Assembly: GCA_934457115.1 (NCBI GenBank)
Contig: CAKSHI010000001.1
Location: 1-64,000, forward strand
Reading direction: 5' to 3'
Source: an uncultured Eubacteriales bacterium
GTDB taxonomy: Bacteria > Bacillota > Clostridia > Oscillospirales > Acutalibacteraceae
DNA: 64,000 nucleotides
This document shows positions 16,788 to 26,477 of the stretch, in pieces; position 1 is the first letter of the stretch; each line of letters begins with the position of its first letter. A program made the position numbers and the translations under genes. The notes beneath the pieces were generated by a model. That model had not been told where the DNA came from. It worked only from the letters and a program-made list of their open reading frames with translations, and made no database searches.

Positions 16788-18246
16788 AGAAACTCACCAC
16801 CCTATTTTTTCGATTAATAATTTCATCGAATCCATTTATATATTCATATGGAAATTTATAATTAAATATCCTCTCTATCTTACCCGTATTAGGATTTTTA
16901 AGTTTACTTACTCCCGTTGCCCCGCAAGACAATATTGTATGAGTTTCATCCATAGTATAAACATTATAAAGTCCTTGTTTAGACGGTTTCGCCCAACCTA
17001 CATTTTCTAAATTTCCGGCCATCCTGCTTTGCCTATATAAATAATAAGGCACATAGCCCTCTTTAAATAGAAGTTCTTGAGCAAAGTCAAGCATTTTAGC
17101 CACTTTCAAGGCTTCGCTCGATTCAAGTTTTTTTCCTTGACCTGTTATGGCTGATGCTTTTTTCATTGAAAGTGTATGTATTGTGATACTATCCGGCTTT
17201 AAACTGCAAACTTTAAGCAAACTACGATTAAAACTTTCACAGCTTTGACCCGTAAGTCCCGCTATCAAGTCCATATTGATATTAGAAAATCCTAAATTCC
17301 TTGCCATATTATAGGCATCTATTACTTCTTTAGAGGTGTGCTTTCTTGATATATTTTCTAAAACTTGGTCATCCAAGGCTTGAGGATTGATACTAATTCG
17401 ATCCACACCCAATTTCTTTAGGACTTCAAGTTTTTCTTTTGAAATTGTATCAGGCCGTCCCGCTTCAACCGTAAACTCCCTTAAGTGACTAAGGTCAAAA
17501 GAGGATTTTATAGTTTCAATTATAACTTGCAATTGTTCTGCTTCCAATATAGTTGGGGTACCGCCTCCCATATATATAGTTTCAAGCCTTAAATTTAATT
17601 TCTTAACTATGCCTGCTGTATATTTTATTTCATCTAATAATTTTATCACGTACTGCGGTATTAATTTTTTAGCATGGTCTATATCTTGGGAAACAAATGA
17701 GCAATAAGAACATCTTGACGGACAAAACGGTATAGAAACATAAAGGCTAAACGAATCATTTCTTGAAAGCTTTAATATATTCTCCTCTTCGTCCATAGTT
17801 TTTATTGCAAGATCAAGTTTTTCCTTAGATACTAAAAACTTATTTAAAAAGTAGTCCTTAGCCTCTTCAAAACCTTTTTCTTCGGCTACGCTTTTTAAAA
17901 GCTTAACAGGCCTTATCCCCGTTAAGATGCCCCATGGCGGTTTAATGCCGGTAATAGATGATAAGACCTTAAACAATAATGCCTCAAGCTCTATCTCGCA
18001 TTCTCTTTGGCTTGAGCACTCTCTTATATTCAGTTCTAAATGTTCCTCTTTTATAACTCCATCTAACTTAACTTTAACCTTAAATGAAGTCTCGTCCTTA
18101 TTCTTACACAATTCTGTATAGACATATTCATCTAAGTCTTCATCTATCTCTTCTTTAGATATAACCAGTTTATCATTAGGAAAAAACAGCCTGCATAAGC
18201 ACTCCGTTTCATAATGAAAGTCATGGTTTTTAATATAAATTATCAT
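16774..18246 (-). CDS. hemZ: Radical SAM coproporphyrinogen III oxidase-like protein HemZ
   Basis: 490 residues. Radical SAM enzyme with the 4Fe-4S motif CPSRCSYCSF (near 177) followed by GGGTPTILEAEQLQ, VEAGRPDTIS and RISINPQALDD, as in oxygen-independent coproporphyrinogen oxidases. The long N-terminal extension with GILTGIRPVKLL marks the HemZ subgroup. Members are annotated for heme synthesis, but clostridia often lack the rest of that pathway, so the true substrate here is uncertain. RBS GGGAAG, four bases after the preceding MBL gene. Confidence 0.85.
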   Translation of the reverse strand: MIIYIKNHDFHYETECLCRLFFPNDKLVISKEEIDEDLDEYVYTELCKNKDETSFKVKVKLDGVIKEEHLELNIRECSSQRECEIELEALLFKVLSSITGIKPPWGILTGIRPVKLLKSVAEEKGFEEAKDYFLNKFLVSKEKLDLAIKTMDEEENILKLSRNDSFSLYVSIPFCPSRCSYCSFVSQDIDHAKKLIPQYVIKLLDEIKYTAGIVKKLNLRLETIYMGGGTPTILEAEQLQVIIETIKSSFDLSHLREFTVEAGRPDTISKEKLEVLKKLGVDRISINPQALDDQVLENISRKHTSKEVIDAYNMARNLGFSNINMDLIAGLTGQSCESFNRSLLKVCSLKPDSITIHTLSMKKASAITGQGKKLESSEALKVAKMLDFAQELLFKEGYVPYYLYRQSRMAGNLENVGWAKPSKQGLYNVYTMDETHTILSCGATGVSKLKNPNTGKIERIFNYKFPYEYINGFDEIINRKNRVVSFYEEL

Positions 18247-18250
18247 AATT

Positions 18251-18877
18251 TTACTTCCCTAAATAAACATTCGTATTTTTTTCATATTCCAAAGTAGTAT
18301 TTTCCCCGTGACCTGGATATATGTTAAAATCACCATTAATTGAAGCAATCTTTTTTAATGAGTTTTCCATATCACTCATACTTCCTGTCACAAAGTCTGT
18401 TCTTCCAACAGTGCCTTTCATTAGGGTATCTCCTGAAAATATATTATTATCTATAATATAGCATACTCCTCCCTTTGTGTGACCGGGAGTATGAATAGCT
18501 TTTATTTTGGTATTTCCTAAATCTATCGAATCGCCGTCTTTAATTAATATATCCGCAGAAAAATCTATACCCAACTTCCTTGTAAGCGTTGATGATAAAT
18601 TTAACTCGCTATTTTTTGTAAACTCGTCCTCATATTCACCAATAACAATCTTAGCTCCTGTTAATTTCCTATACTCATCCGCTTTTAAAATATGATCAAA
18701 ATGGCCATGGGTCAATAATATATATTCAATGTTATCAATATTTTGATTTATTACTGATTCTACATTATAGGACTTATATCCCGGGTCTATTATAGCCATT
18801 TTACTTGTATCTTTATCTTTTATAATATAGCAATTAGTCCTTAGATGACCAACCTCATACCTTTCTATTTCAACCAT
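18251..18877 (-). CDS. MBL-fold metallohydrolase (glyoxalase II-like)
   Basis: 208 residues. Complete metallo-beta-lactamase metal site: THGHFDH (near 56-62), HTPGHTKGG (near 130), FSGDTLMKGTVGRTD (near 148) and a final YPGHG. Closest in look to YqgX/GloB-type hydrolases of thioesters such as S-lactoylglutathione, but the true substrate in this organism is unknown. Overlaps dtd by 8 nt, confirming co-transcription. Confidence 0.85.
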   Translation of the reverse strand: MVEIERYEVGHLRTNCYIIKDKDTSKMAIIDPGYKSYNVESVINQNIDNIEYILLTHGHFDHILKADEYRKLTGAKIVIGEYEDEFTKNSELNLSSTLTRKLGIDFSADILIKDGDSIDLGNTKIKAIHTPGHTKGGVCYIIDNNIFSGDTLMKGTVGRTDFVTGSMSDMENSLKKIASINGDFNIYPGHGENTTLEYEKNTNVYLGK

Positions 18878-19331
18878 TTTTAATCAACTCCTTTGAATCT
18901 AAAATAATAGTAACGGGACCGTCATTTAACAACTTAACCTTCATATCAGCACCAAATACTCCCTTTTTTACCTTTCCACTCAACTTGCTTTCTAAAAGAT
19001 TATAGAATTCTTCATAAATCAACTTGGCTTCCTTAGGATTTAAGGCTTTTGAAAATGACGGTCTATTTCCCTTTTTGCAGTTTGCTAAAAGAGTAAAGTT
19101 AGAGACTAATAATATACTCCCATTAGTATCCATTATAGATAGATTTAGCTTATTACTTGAATCCTCAAATATTCTCAAGTTGCAAATTTTAGAGGAAAGA
19201 ATCTCAGCTTCTTTTATTGAATCGCTTTCCTCTACACCCAAAAGAAGTAATAGCCCCGAATCAATACTGCTTACAACTTCATTATCAACCTCTACGCTTG
19301 CATAGGAAACTCTTTGCAAAACTACTTTCAT
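18870..19331 (-). CDS. dtd: D-aminoacyl-tRNA deacylase
   Basis: 153 residues. Removes D-amino acids (and glycine mischarged on tRNA-Ala) from tRNAs. Visible: N-terminal MKVVLQRVSYASVEV, the active-site SNFTLLAN motif, and the Gly-cisPro signature NDGPVTIILDS near the end. Start set at ATG 19331, preceded by GGGGGC; a TTG four codons upstream abuts the relA stop. Placement after relA is the usual Firmicute order. Confidence 0.93.
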   Translation of the reverse strand: MKVVLQRVSYASVEVDNEVVSSIDSGLLLLLGVEESDSIKEAEILSSKICNLRIFEDSSNKLNLSIMDTNGSILLVSNFTLLANCKKGNRPSFSKALNPKEAKLIYEEFYNLLESKLSGKVKKGVFGADMKVKLLNDGPVTIILDSKELIKNG

Positions 19332-19343
19332 ATTTGCCCCCAA

Positions 19344-21554
19344 TTAAACCCTCTTTACTGAGGTAACTTTATTTATATGGCTAAGCCTTGAAATTATAAC
19401 ATTTAGATGTTCCACGCTACTTACAGTTACATTTGCACGTATAATAGCATTTCCCTCTTTATCCTCTTTAGAATTTAACTTATGAATAAAAATATGCATG
19501 GCATACAACTGAAGTGTAACATCCGCCAAAAGTCCCGGCCTATCTAAAGCTATAATTTCTATAGTAGTTTGGAACTCTTCTTTTACATCTCCTTGCCAAT
19601 AAGCATTTACCCATCTCTCAGGTTGGTCACAGTTTTTAATATCAGCAGGTACATTTATACAATTTTTCTTATGTATCGACACACCATTACCCCTTGTTAT
19701 AAATCCTATTATTTCATCAGACGGTAAAGGATTACAGCACTTTGAAAGCTTAATAAGGCAGTTGTCCACACCCTCAATAATAATACCCGAAACTGCCTTC
19801 TTCTTAGTTGTTCTAACGGTGGGCTCTTCTTTCGATTTTGTTATACTCTCATTTTCAGATTGATTTGGAGAAGGAGTTTTCTTTATTTTAAGGTACTCTT
19901 CTTTAATTCTTGGCAAAATCCTACCAATTTGAATTCCTCCATAACCAATGGCCGCATATATATCATCTAAAGTATTGAATTTTTGCTTTCTTATAACTTT
20001 AAGTAGAAAATCTTTTAATTCTTTTTCAGGTATAACTATATTATTGTTCCTAAACTCTTTTTCAAGCTCAAGTTTACCCTCAATAATATTCTCCTCACGT
20101 TTTTCTTTTTTGAACCATTGCCTAATCTTATTTCTTGCTTCACTCGTTTTAACTATCTTAAGCCAGTCCCTGCTTGGACCCCTTGATAAATCCTTAGTCG
20201 TAAGGATTTCAATGATTTCTCCAGTTTTAACCTCATGGTCTATAGGGACAATTTTTTTGTCTACCTTAGCCCCCACCATTCGATTGCCAACAGCACTGTG
20301 AATAGCATATGCAAAATCTATAACCGTAGCACCAAGTGGCAAAACTTTAACGTCGCCTTTAGGAGTAAATACATACACTTCCTCAGGAACCAAGTCAGAC
20401 TTAATATTTCTTAATAAGTCAGTAGCATCTTCATTGTCTTTTTGATCCTCTATCATTTTTCTTATCCACATAAGACGCTCTTCCATGCTGTCTTTCTTAG
20501 CTATTCCCAATTTATATTTCCAATGAGCTGCGATTCCGTATTCAGCAGTATGATGCATTTCCCAGGTTCTTATTTGTACTTCAAAGGGTATTGCATCTTT
20601 TCCAACTACTGTCGTATGCAAAGATTGATACAAGTTAGGTTTTGGAGTGGATATATAATCTTTAAATCGATTTGGAAGCGGTGTAAATATATCGTGAATC
20701 AATCCCAAAACATTATAGCAGTCATTAACGGTATCAACTATTACTCTAACAGCATAGATATCGTAAATTTCTTCTATCGACTTACCTTGAACAAATATTT
20801 TCCTATAAATACCGTTGATACTCTTAACTCTTCCCTCAAGGTGAAAATTTGGTATAAAGCCTTCAAGTTTCTCTTTTATATATTGCTTGGTTTTTTCTAT
20901 AAAAAGCTCCCTATCGGATTTTCTAAGATTTAATATTTTTTCTATTTCTTGATATGCTATAGGGTCCAAATACCTTATAGATATATCCTCAAGCTCCTCT
21001 TTTATCGCCCTAATTCCAAGGCGGTGAGCAATTGGCGCATATACCTCCATATTTTCTAAGGCCTTATCTCTGCGTTTTTGGTCAGGCATACATTCAATAG
21101 TCCTCATATTATGGAGCCTATCTGCAAGCTTGATTATAATTACTCTTATATCTTTAGCCATTGCAATAAGCATTTTTCTTATATTTTCAGCTTGCTGCTC
21201 TTCCCTTGAAGAAAATGGGATTTTACCTATCTTAGTAACTCCGTCTATCAAGGCCGCCACATCTTTACCAAACATCTTTTGAATTTCTTGCAAGGTGACA
21301 TCAGTATCTTCAACAACGTCATGAAGGAGTGCCGCCGCTATAGACTCACTATCCATACCAAGACCGACTAAAATATACGCAACTGAAACCGGATGGAGTA
21401 TATATGGTATCCCGGACCTTCGTCTTTGATCGTTATGAGCCTCGAGGGCAACCTTATATGCTTTATCTACTAAATCGAAGTCATATGTAACTCCGCTTGT
21501 TTTCATTATTTCTACCAAAGATTCATAGTCGTAATAATAACATCCGTCAGGCAT
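19344..21554 (-). CDS. relA: Bifunctional (p)ppGpp synthetase/hydrolase
   Basis: 736 residues, full-length Rel. Makes and degrades the stringent-response alarmone (p)ppGpp. HD hydrolase domain at 40-200 (HDVVEDTDVT; ADRLHNMRT), synthetase domain about 230-350 (YDIYAVRVIVD; YISTPKPNLYQSLHTTVVG), TGS domain about 395-455 (VFTPKGDVKVLPLGATVIDFAY), helical/zinc-finger-like region with CCNPLPSDEIIGF, and an ACT domain at the C-terminus. RBS GGAGG 9 nt before ATG 21554; an out-of-frame ATG lies between. Confidence 0.96.
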   Translation of the reverse strand: MPDGCYYYDYESLVEIMKTSGVTYDFDLVDKAYKVALEAHNDQRRRSGIPYILHPVSVAYILVGLGMDSESIAAALLHDVVEDTDVTLQEIQKMFGKDVAALIDGVTKIGKIPFSSREEQQAENIRKMLIAMAKDIRVIIIKLADRLHNMRTIECMPDQKRRDKALENMEVYAPIAHRLGIRAIKEELEDISIRYLDPIAYQEIEKILNLRKSDRELFIEKTKQYIKEKLEGFIPNFHLEGRVKSINGIYRKIFVQGKSIEEIYDIYAVRVIVDTVNDCYNVLGLIHDIFTPLPNRFKDYISTPKPNLYQSLHTTVVGKDAIPFEVQIRTWEMHHTAEYGIAAHWKYKLGIAKKDSMEERLMWIRKMIEDQKDNEDATDLLRNIKSDLVPEEVYVFTPKGDVKVLPLGATVIDFAYAIHSAVGNRMVGAKVDKKIVPIDHEVKTGEIIEILTTKDLSRGPSRDWLKIVKTSEARNKIRQWFKKEKREENIIEGKLELEKEFRNNNIVIPEKELKDFLLKVIRKQKFNTLDDIYAAIGYGGIQIGRILPRIKEEYLKIKKTPSPNQSENESITKSKEEPTVRTTKKKAVSGIIIEGVDNCLIKLSKCCNPLPSDEIIGFITRGNGVSIHKKNCINVPADIKNCDQPERWVNAYWQGDVKEEFQTTIEIIALDRPGLLADVTLQLYAMHIFIHKLNSKEDKEGNAIIRANVTVSSVEHLNVIISRLSHINKVTSVKRV

Positions 21555-21557
21555 ACA

Positions 21558-23612
21558 TTAATTCCTCCAACTTTTTAGTTTTTGTAAAAGCTTAGATGAT
21601 TCAAGCTCAACCTTATTTTCAACTTGGTTAACTGTTATATGATAATTATCCCCATCCAAGTAAATATTAATAAGGCCCAACTCACTCATAATATCCAATA
21701 TAACCATAGCTTTGCCAAATGTAATTTTATCATCGTTAATTTTATTAAGAAGTACATCGATTCCAAAGTTAAATCCCTTGTTGTTTCTTAGATATCTATA
21801 AATTTTTGCAAACTCTTCTCTTTTGGGTATAAAACTTTGGGCGATGTCTTTTTCTATTTTTTCTCCACGTTTTATTTGTTCAAATGTCCTTTTTTCCTTT
21901 AAAAACTTTTCTTGATCTACGTTAGATAGCTTATAATCTTTAATAATTATTGAAATTGATCTATTGCCATAGTATTCATTTATCTCAATATTTACAGCTA
22001 AATCCAATATATCACCAATATCATATGGGAACTGATCCGGCGAGACAAAAAATTTCATTGCCGTTATTACAGTATCTTCTCTTTGAAATTTAAGCCTCAA
22101 ATGCTTTCCGCCTGCAACCGGTATAATTTCTTTAAGAGCCATATTGCATAAAGCAAAAATCGGTTTATGATTATCCGCACCAAAAGGCTCAAACTCGGAG
22201 ATTTGTTCTATAAGTTCCACGGATAAATTCGAGGGTTTAAGCTTGCAATCAATATTTAGTTCACAAAACGGAAGCTCACCTATATTATCAGCATATTCTT
22301 CCATGCCCTTTTTAAATGCATCAACATCTTTGCTTTCCAAGTTAATCCCTGCGGCCATTGGATGGCCACCAAAACGAGTTAAATATTGAGAATTTGCTAA
22401 AACCGCCTCATACAAAGAAAAACCTTCAATACTTCTTCCTGAACCCTTTGCCATACCGTCTATAGAAGATATAACCATAACGGGTTTACCGTACTTTTCT
22501 AAAATTTTAGAGGCTACTATACCAATAACTCCGGGGTGCCAATTCTCCCCGCATACTATCAATATTCTTTGATAAAGTTTTTCAGGATTTTTTGCAAAAG
22601 ATTCTTCTATCTCATTAAAAATATCATGTTCTATTTTTTGCCGCTGTTTATTTTCATCACTTAAACAAGCAGCAAGAGAATCTGCATCCTCCTCATTCTC
22701 AGAAAGTAATAACTTAACCGCTCTCTCCGAAGAAGTCATTCTTCCGCCGGCATTTATCCTGGGTACAATAGTAAATGCTATATTTGTTGAGTTTATAGTT
22801 TTACCATACATTCCCGCTTGTTCAAGTAAAGCTTTAATCCCAGGTCTATCTGTATTATTAATAGCTTCAAGTCCCTTTTTTACAAAGAAACGATTTTCGC
22901 CTTTTAAAGAAACTACATCGGCTATCGTTCCAATAGCTACAAGGTCAGAATAATTGCTCAAGAGAGTATCCAAATCTCTCTCATCGCCTTCAATAGCCAT
23001 AATTAACTTAAACGCTACCCCAACTCCGGATAAATCTTTAAATTTACTGCCGCAGTCCTTTCTATGGGGATCAACAACCGCAGCTGCATTTGGTAATTCT
23101 TCTCTTGGTTGATGATGGTCAGTTATAACCATATCTATTCCCAAAGACTTTGCATATTCTACTTCATCTATGGCAACAACACCATTATCTACCGTAATGA
23201 TTAAAGATACATCATATGACTTTAATTTATCAATGGCGTCATTGTTAAGGCCGTAACCTTCTTCCTCTCTTTTAGGTATGTAATACATAACATTAGCCCC
23301 TATAGACTCCAAGTATGTGTAAAGAAGCACCGTTGAAGTAACACCATCTGCATCATAATCGCCATAGACACATATTTTCTCAAAAGAGTCTATCGCTTGA
23401 TTAATTCTATATACCGCCTTATCCATATCCTTAAATTCCATAGGGTCAGCAATTGACCCCGATGAGGATAAAAAGGCTTCTACCTCATCTTTTTCAACAA
23501 TTCCTCTTATATCTAAAAGCATTGACAAAAAGAAAGGGATATTCCATTCTTCCGCCATCTTTGACGCTCTTTCTTTATTAAGTTTCGATATAACCCATTT
23601 TTTAATGCTCAA
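21558..23612 (-). CDS. recJ: Single-stranded-DNA-specific exonuclease RecJ
   Basis: 684 residues. 5'-3' ssDNA exonuclease of DNA repair. DHH-family motifs: VYGDYDADGVTST (metal-binding Asp cluster, near 82), VITDHHQPREELP, DLSGVGVAFKL, and the DHHA1 motif FGGHPMAAGINLE. An OB-like domain and an extra C-terminal helical domain follow, as in Firmicute RecJ. TTG start at 23612 six bases after AGGTG. First gene of the recJ-relA-dtd-MBL-hemZ-kinase operon. Confidence 0.94.
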   Translation of the reverse strand: MSIKKWVISKLNKERASKMAEEWNIPFFLSMLLDIRGIVEKDEVEAFLSSSGSIADPMEFKDMDKAVYRINQAIDSFEKICVYGDYDADGVTSTVLLYTYLESIGANVMYYIPKREEEGYGLNNDAIDKLKSYDVSLIITVDNGVVAIDEVEYAKSLGIDMVITDHHQPREELPNAAAVVDPHRKDCGSKFKDLSGVGVAFKLIMAIEGDERDLDTLLSNYSDLVAIGTIADVVSLKGENRFFVKKGLEAINNTDRPGIKALLEQAGMYGKTINSTNIAFTIVPRINAGGRMTSSERAVKLLLSENEEDADSLAACLSDENKQRQKIEHDIFNEIEESFAKNPEKLYQRILIVCGENWHPGVIGIVASKILEKYGKPVMVISSIDGMAKGSGRSIEGFSLYEAVLANSQYLTRFGGHPMAAGINLESKDVDAFKKGMEEYADNIGELPFCELNIDCKLKPSNLSVELIEQISEFEPFGADNHKPIFALCNMALKEIIPVAGGKHLRLKFQREDTVITAMKFFVSPDQFPYDIGDILDLAVNIEINEYYGNRSISIIIKDYKLSNVDQEKFLKEKRTFEQIKRGEKIEKDIAQSFIPKREEFAKIYRYLRNNKGFNFGIDVLLNKINDDKITFGKAMVILDIMSELGLINIYLDGDNYHITVNQVENKVELESSKLLQKLKSWRN

Positions 23613-23638
23613 TTACAACACCTACTCTCGTTCTTAAT

Positions 23639-23667
23639 ATTGTATCATTTTTATATAATATATTCAA
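23639..23667 (-). promoter_or_regulatory. Promoter of the recJ-relA operon
   Basis: TTGAAT (23662-23667), 17-nt spacer, TACAAT (23639-23644) with TGA before it (extended -10). It is divergent from the hprK promoter about 110 nt away. Confidence 0.6.
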
Positions 23668-23775
23668 CTAAACGATATATTTATTATAAAAGCCTTGAAC
23701 TGTAAGTCGATTAAATCTTACTAATAATCAATATTAAAATATATCAAAATGCTTTTATTTTAAACCCATTTGATG

Positions 23776-23781
23776 TATAAT
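23776..23781 (+). promoter_or_regulatory. -10 box of the hprK operon
   Basis: TATAAT preceded by TGATG, 34 nt upstream of the chosen hprK start. No clear -35. It lies inside the longer reading frame, which supports the downstream start at 23815. Confidence 0.5.
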
Positions 23782-23814
23782 AACTATATAAAAGTAAAGG
23801 AATTTGGTGATATT

Positions 23815-24756
23815 ATGGCAGTAAAATTTACAGTATCTTTGGATAAGATTATAAATGAACTTTCCATGAAACCTCTACATATGCCGTACGATCCTGCGGA
23901 AGTCTTAATTTCATCTAAAGACGTTAATCGTCCCGGCCTTGAGCTTACAGGTTTTTTGGACTATTTTGATAATACAAGAATCTTAGTTTTCGGCAACGCA
24001 GAAATGTCGTTTCTGTCTAAATTCACAAGTCAAAAGCGTCTCGAGACTATAAGAAGTATCTTTGCAGGTAGACCGCCGGCAGTCATTTTTGCAAGAAACC
24101 TGGAACCATTTGAAGAATTCATGATAGCCGCTAAAGAGTTCTCGGTTCCTATGTTAAGTGCATCAGAATCTACATCTACTTTGATTGCTGCATTGATTTC
24201 CTATATGAACGTAGAGCTTGCTCCAAGGATTACACGTCACGGTGTCTTGGTTGAAGTATACGGTGAGGGTATATTTTTAACCGGCGACAGTGCCGTGGGG
24301 AAAAGTGAAGCTGCCATCGAACTTATTAAAAGAGGTCATAGACTAATTGCCGATGATGCTGTTGAAATAAGGAAAATAGCAAAAAACTCTCTAGTAGGGT
24401 CAGCCCCTAAAAATATAAGGCATTTCATTGAACTTCGTGGAATAGGAATTATAAATGCAAGAAGAATCTTTGGTATGGGAGCTGTAAAGCTTACTGAAAA
24501 AATAGATATTGTCATAAACCTTGAGTTTTGGGACAACTCAAAAGTATACGATAGAATGGGAATGGATAATATATTTACCAATATTTTAGGGGTAGATGTA
24601 CCAATTTTAACAATCCCCGTTACCCCCGGAAGAAACCTAGCTGTCATTATAGAAGTAGCTGCTATGAACAACAGGCAAAAAAAACTTGGCTACAATGCAG
24701 CTGAGGAGCTTTTGGAAACTCTTGGTATGGACTATGACGAAGTTCCCAAAAAATAA
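23815..24756 (+). CDS. hprK: HPr kinase/phosphorylase
   Basis: 313 residues. Phosphorylates Ser46 of HPr to control carbon catabolite repression, and reverses it. Walker A GDSAVGKSE near residue 155, and the HprK signature LRGIGIINARRIFGMGAVK near 205. Start at ATG 23815 (GGTG five bases upstream, MAVKFTVSLDKI matches the family); an upstream in-frame ATG falls before the -10 box. First gene of the hprK-PHP-murB-rapZ-whiA-dnaE run. Confidence 0.95.
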   Translation: MAVKFTVSLDKIINELSMKPLHMPYDPAEVLISSKDVNRPGLELTGFLDYFDNTRILVFGNAEMSFLSKFTSQKRLETIRSIFAGRPPAVIFARNLEPFEEFMIAAKEFSVPMLSASESTSTLIAALISYMNVELAPRITRHGVLVEVYGEGIFLTGDSAVGKSEAAIELIKRGHRLIADDAVEIRKIAKNSLVGSAPKNIRHFIELRGIGIINARRIFGMGAVKLTEKIDIVINLEFWDNSKVYDRMGMDNIFTNILGVDVPILTIPVTPGRNLAVIIEVAAMNNRQKKLGYNAAEELLETLGMDYDEVPKK

Positions 24757-24783
24757 AAGTAACTTTTAAAAAAGGAGAAAAAA

Positions 24784-25512
24784 ATGAAAATAATTGCTGA
24801 TACTCATTGCCACACAATAGCCTCTACCCATGCATACAGTACTATTATGGAAAATGCGGAGGCTGCCTCTAAAATGGGGCTATATGCTATTGCTATTACT
24901 GACCACGCAAGAACCATGCCAGGTTCACCTGAGATGTGGTACTTTGAAAATTTAAGGGTAATCCCTAAAAAAATAGGTAACGTATTTATTTTAAAAGGTG
25001 TAGAAGCCAATATACTAGACAAACACGGAACCCTTGATATTAACGAAAAAGAGGAAAAAACTCTTGAATGGGTTGTCGCATCGATTCATCACCCGGCTAC
25101 AGAACTGGAGCCTAACAATATAAAACAGTGCACTGAAGCTATGCTTAACATAGCCCATGACAAAAGAGTAAACGTTATAGGCCACAGCGGTACACAAGAT
25201 TATAAATATGATTACGAAAAAGTAATCCCGGAGTTTGGCAAAAACGGTAAACTCGTAGAAATTAATAACGCCTCTTTCACTGTTAGAGAAAGCTCTATGC
25301 ATAACTGCATCACAATTGCTAAACTTTGCAAAGAATATAGAGTACCCGTTATATTAAATTCAGATTCACATTTCTGCACCCAAATTGGTCATGTTGAAAA
25401 TGCCATAAAGCTTTTAGATGGAATAGACTTTCCTGAAGAACTTATTGTAAATGCAGATATTAACAGATTTGAAGATTACTTGAAAACATACACTAAATTT
25501 TTCAATAATTGA
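24784..25512 (+). CDS. PHP-domain phosphatase/phosphoesterase (YcdX-like)
   Basis: 242 residues. Metal-dependent PHP fold: DTHCHTIAS (near 7), ITDHA (near 38), GVEANILDKHG (near 80), SIHHP (near 103), VIGHSG, and C-terminal NSDSHFCTQIG. It belongs to the YcdX-type phosphatase family that also includes a histidinol-phosphatase-like branch; substrate unknown. RBS AAAGGAG, 28 nt after hprK. Its fixed place between hprK and murB is common in Clostridia. Confidence 0.85.
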   Translation: MKIIADTHCHTIASTHAYSTIMENAEAASKMGLYAIAITDHARTMPGSPEMWYFENLRVIPKKIGNVFILKGVEANILDKHGTLDINEKEEKTLEWVVASIHHPATELEPNNIKQCTEAMLNIAHDKRVNVIGHSGTQDYKYDYEKVIPEFGKNGKLVEINNASFTVRESSMHNCITIAKLCKEYRVPVILNSDSHFCTQIGHVENAIKLLDGIDFPEELIVNADINRFEDYLKTYTKFFNN

Positions 25513-25536
25513 GTTTAAGTACATTCGGAGGAACAA

Positions 25537-26457
25537 ATGCATAAATATCCTAAACTTTATCAACTCTCCATGGATCTTGGCTGCAAGGTTCTTGAAAATG
25601 AAGACATGAGCAAACATACCTCGTTTTTAATAGGAGGTCCTGCTGATATTTTTATAGAAGTAAGTAATAAAGAAGCCCTTAAAAAAATAATAAACATCAC
25701 TCAAGAGGAAGAAATTCCTGTTTTCATCTTGGGTAACGGCTCTAATATTTTAGTATCCGATAACGGTATCAAAGGTGCAGTCATAAAGCTCTGTGGAGAT
25801 TTCTCACAAATAAAGCTACTAAATGATAATAGAATTGAGTGCGGCAGTGCAGTAAGCCTCTCAAAGCTTTGCTCATTTGCCTTAAAAAATTCCCTTTCCG
25901 GGCTGGAATTTGCTTGGGGAATACCCGGGTCTGTAGGCGGAGCCGTATACATGAATGCAGGCGCATACGGCGGAGAAATTAAAGATGTAATTTTTTCTTC
26001 AAGCCATATAGATACCGATAATCAAGAAAAAACACTTGAAAAGGATAAGCTTGAAATGTCATATAGAACAAGTTTTTATTCTAACAAAAATCACATAATC
26101 ACTTCATCTATCTTTCAATTAACAAAAGACAGTTATGAAAATATCAAGGATAGAATGGATGATTATATAAATCGCCGCAAATCAAAACAACCTCTTGATT
26201 TTCCAAGTGCAGGAAGCGTATTTAAAAGACCCGAAGGCTATTTTGCGGGTACATTAATTGAGCAATGCGGTCTAAAAGGAAAATCAATAAACGATGCTAT
26301 GGTAAGCACAAAACATTGTGGCTTTATAATAAACAAAGGAAATGCTAAATGTGAAGATGTTTTAAACCTAGTGAGCTATATTCAAGATACTGTTAAGAAT
26401 AAAACAGGAGTAAGCCTTAAATGTGAAATTAAAAAGGTTGGACACTTTAATAAATAA
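25537..26457 (+). CDS. murB: UDP-N-acetylenolpyruvoylglucosamine reductase
   Basis: 306 residues. FAD- and NADPH-dependent second step of peptidoglycan precursor synthesis. FAD-binding stretch HTSFLIGGPADIFIEV, pyrophosphate loop LGNGSNILVSD, substrate region LEFAWGIPGSVGGAVYMNAGAYGGE, and catalytic SAGSVFKRP (Ser) plus a terminal Glu region. Type II MurB length. RBS GGAGG. Confidence 0.95.
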   Translation: MHKYPKLYQLSMDLGCKVLENEDMSKHTSFLIGGPADIFIEVSNKEALKKIINITQEEEIPVFILGNGSNILVSDNGIKGAVIKLCGDFSQIKLLNDNRIECGSAVSLSKLCSFALKNSLSGLEFAWGIPGSVGGAVYMNAGAYGGEIKDVIFSSSHIDTDNQEKTLEKDKLEMSYRTSFYSNKNHIITSSIFQLTKDSYENIKDRMDDYINRRKSKQPLDFPSAGSVFKRPEGYFAGTLIEQCGLKGKSINDAMVSTKHCGFIINKGNAKCEDVLNLVSYIQDTVKNKTGVSLKCEIKKVGHFNK

Positions 26458-26477
26458 GATATATTGGAGGTTATTCT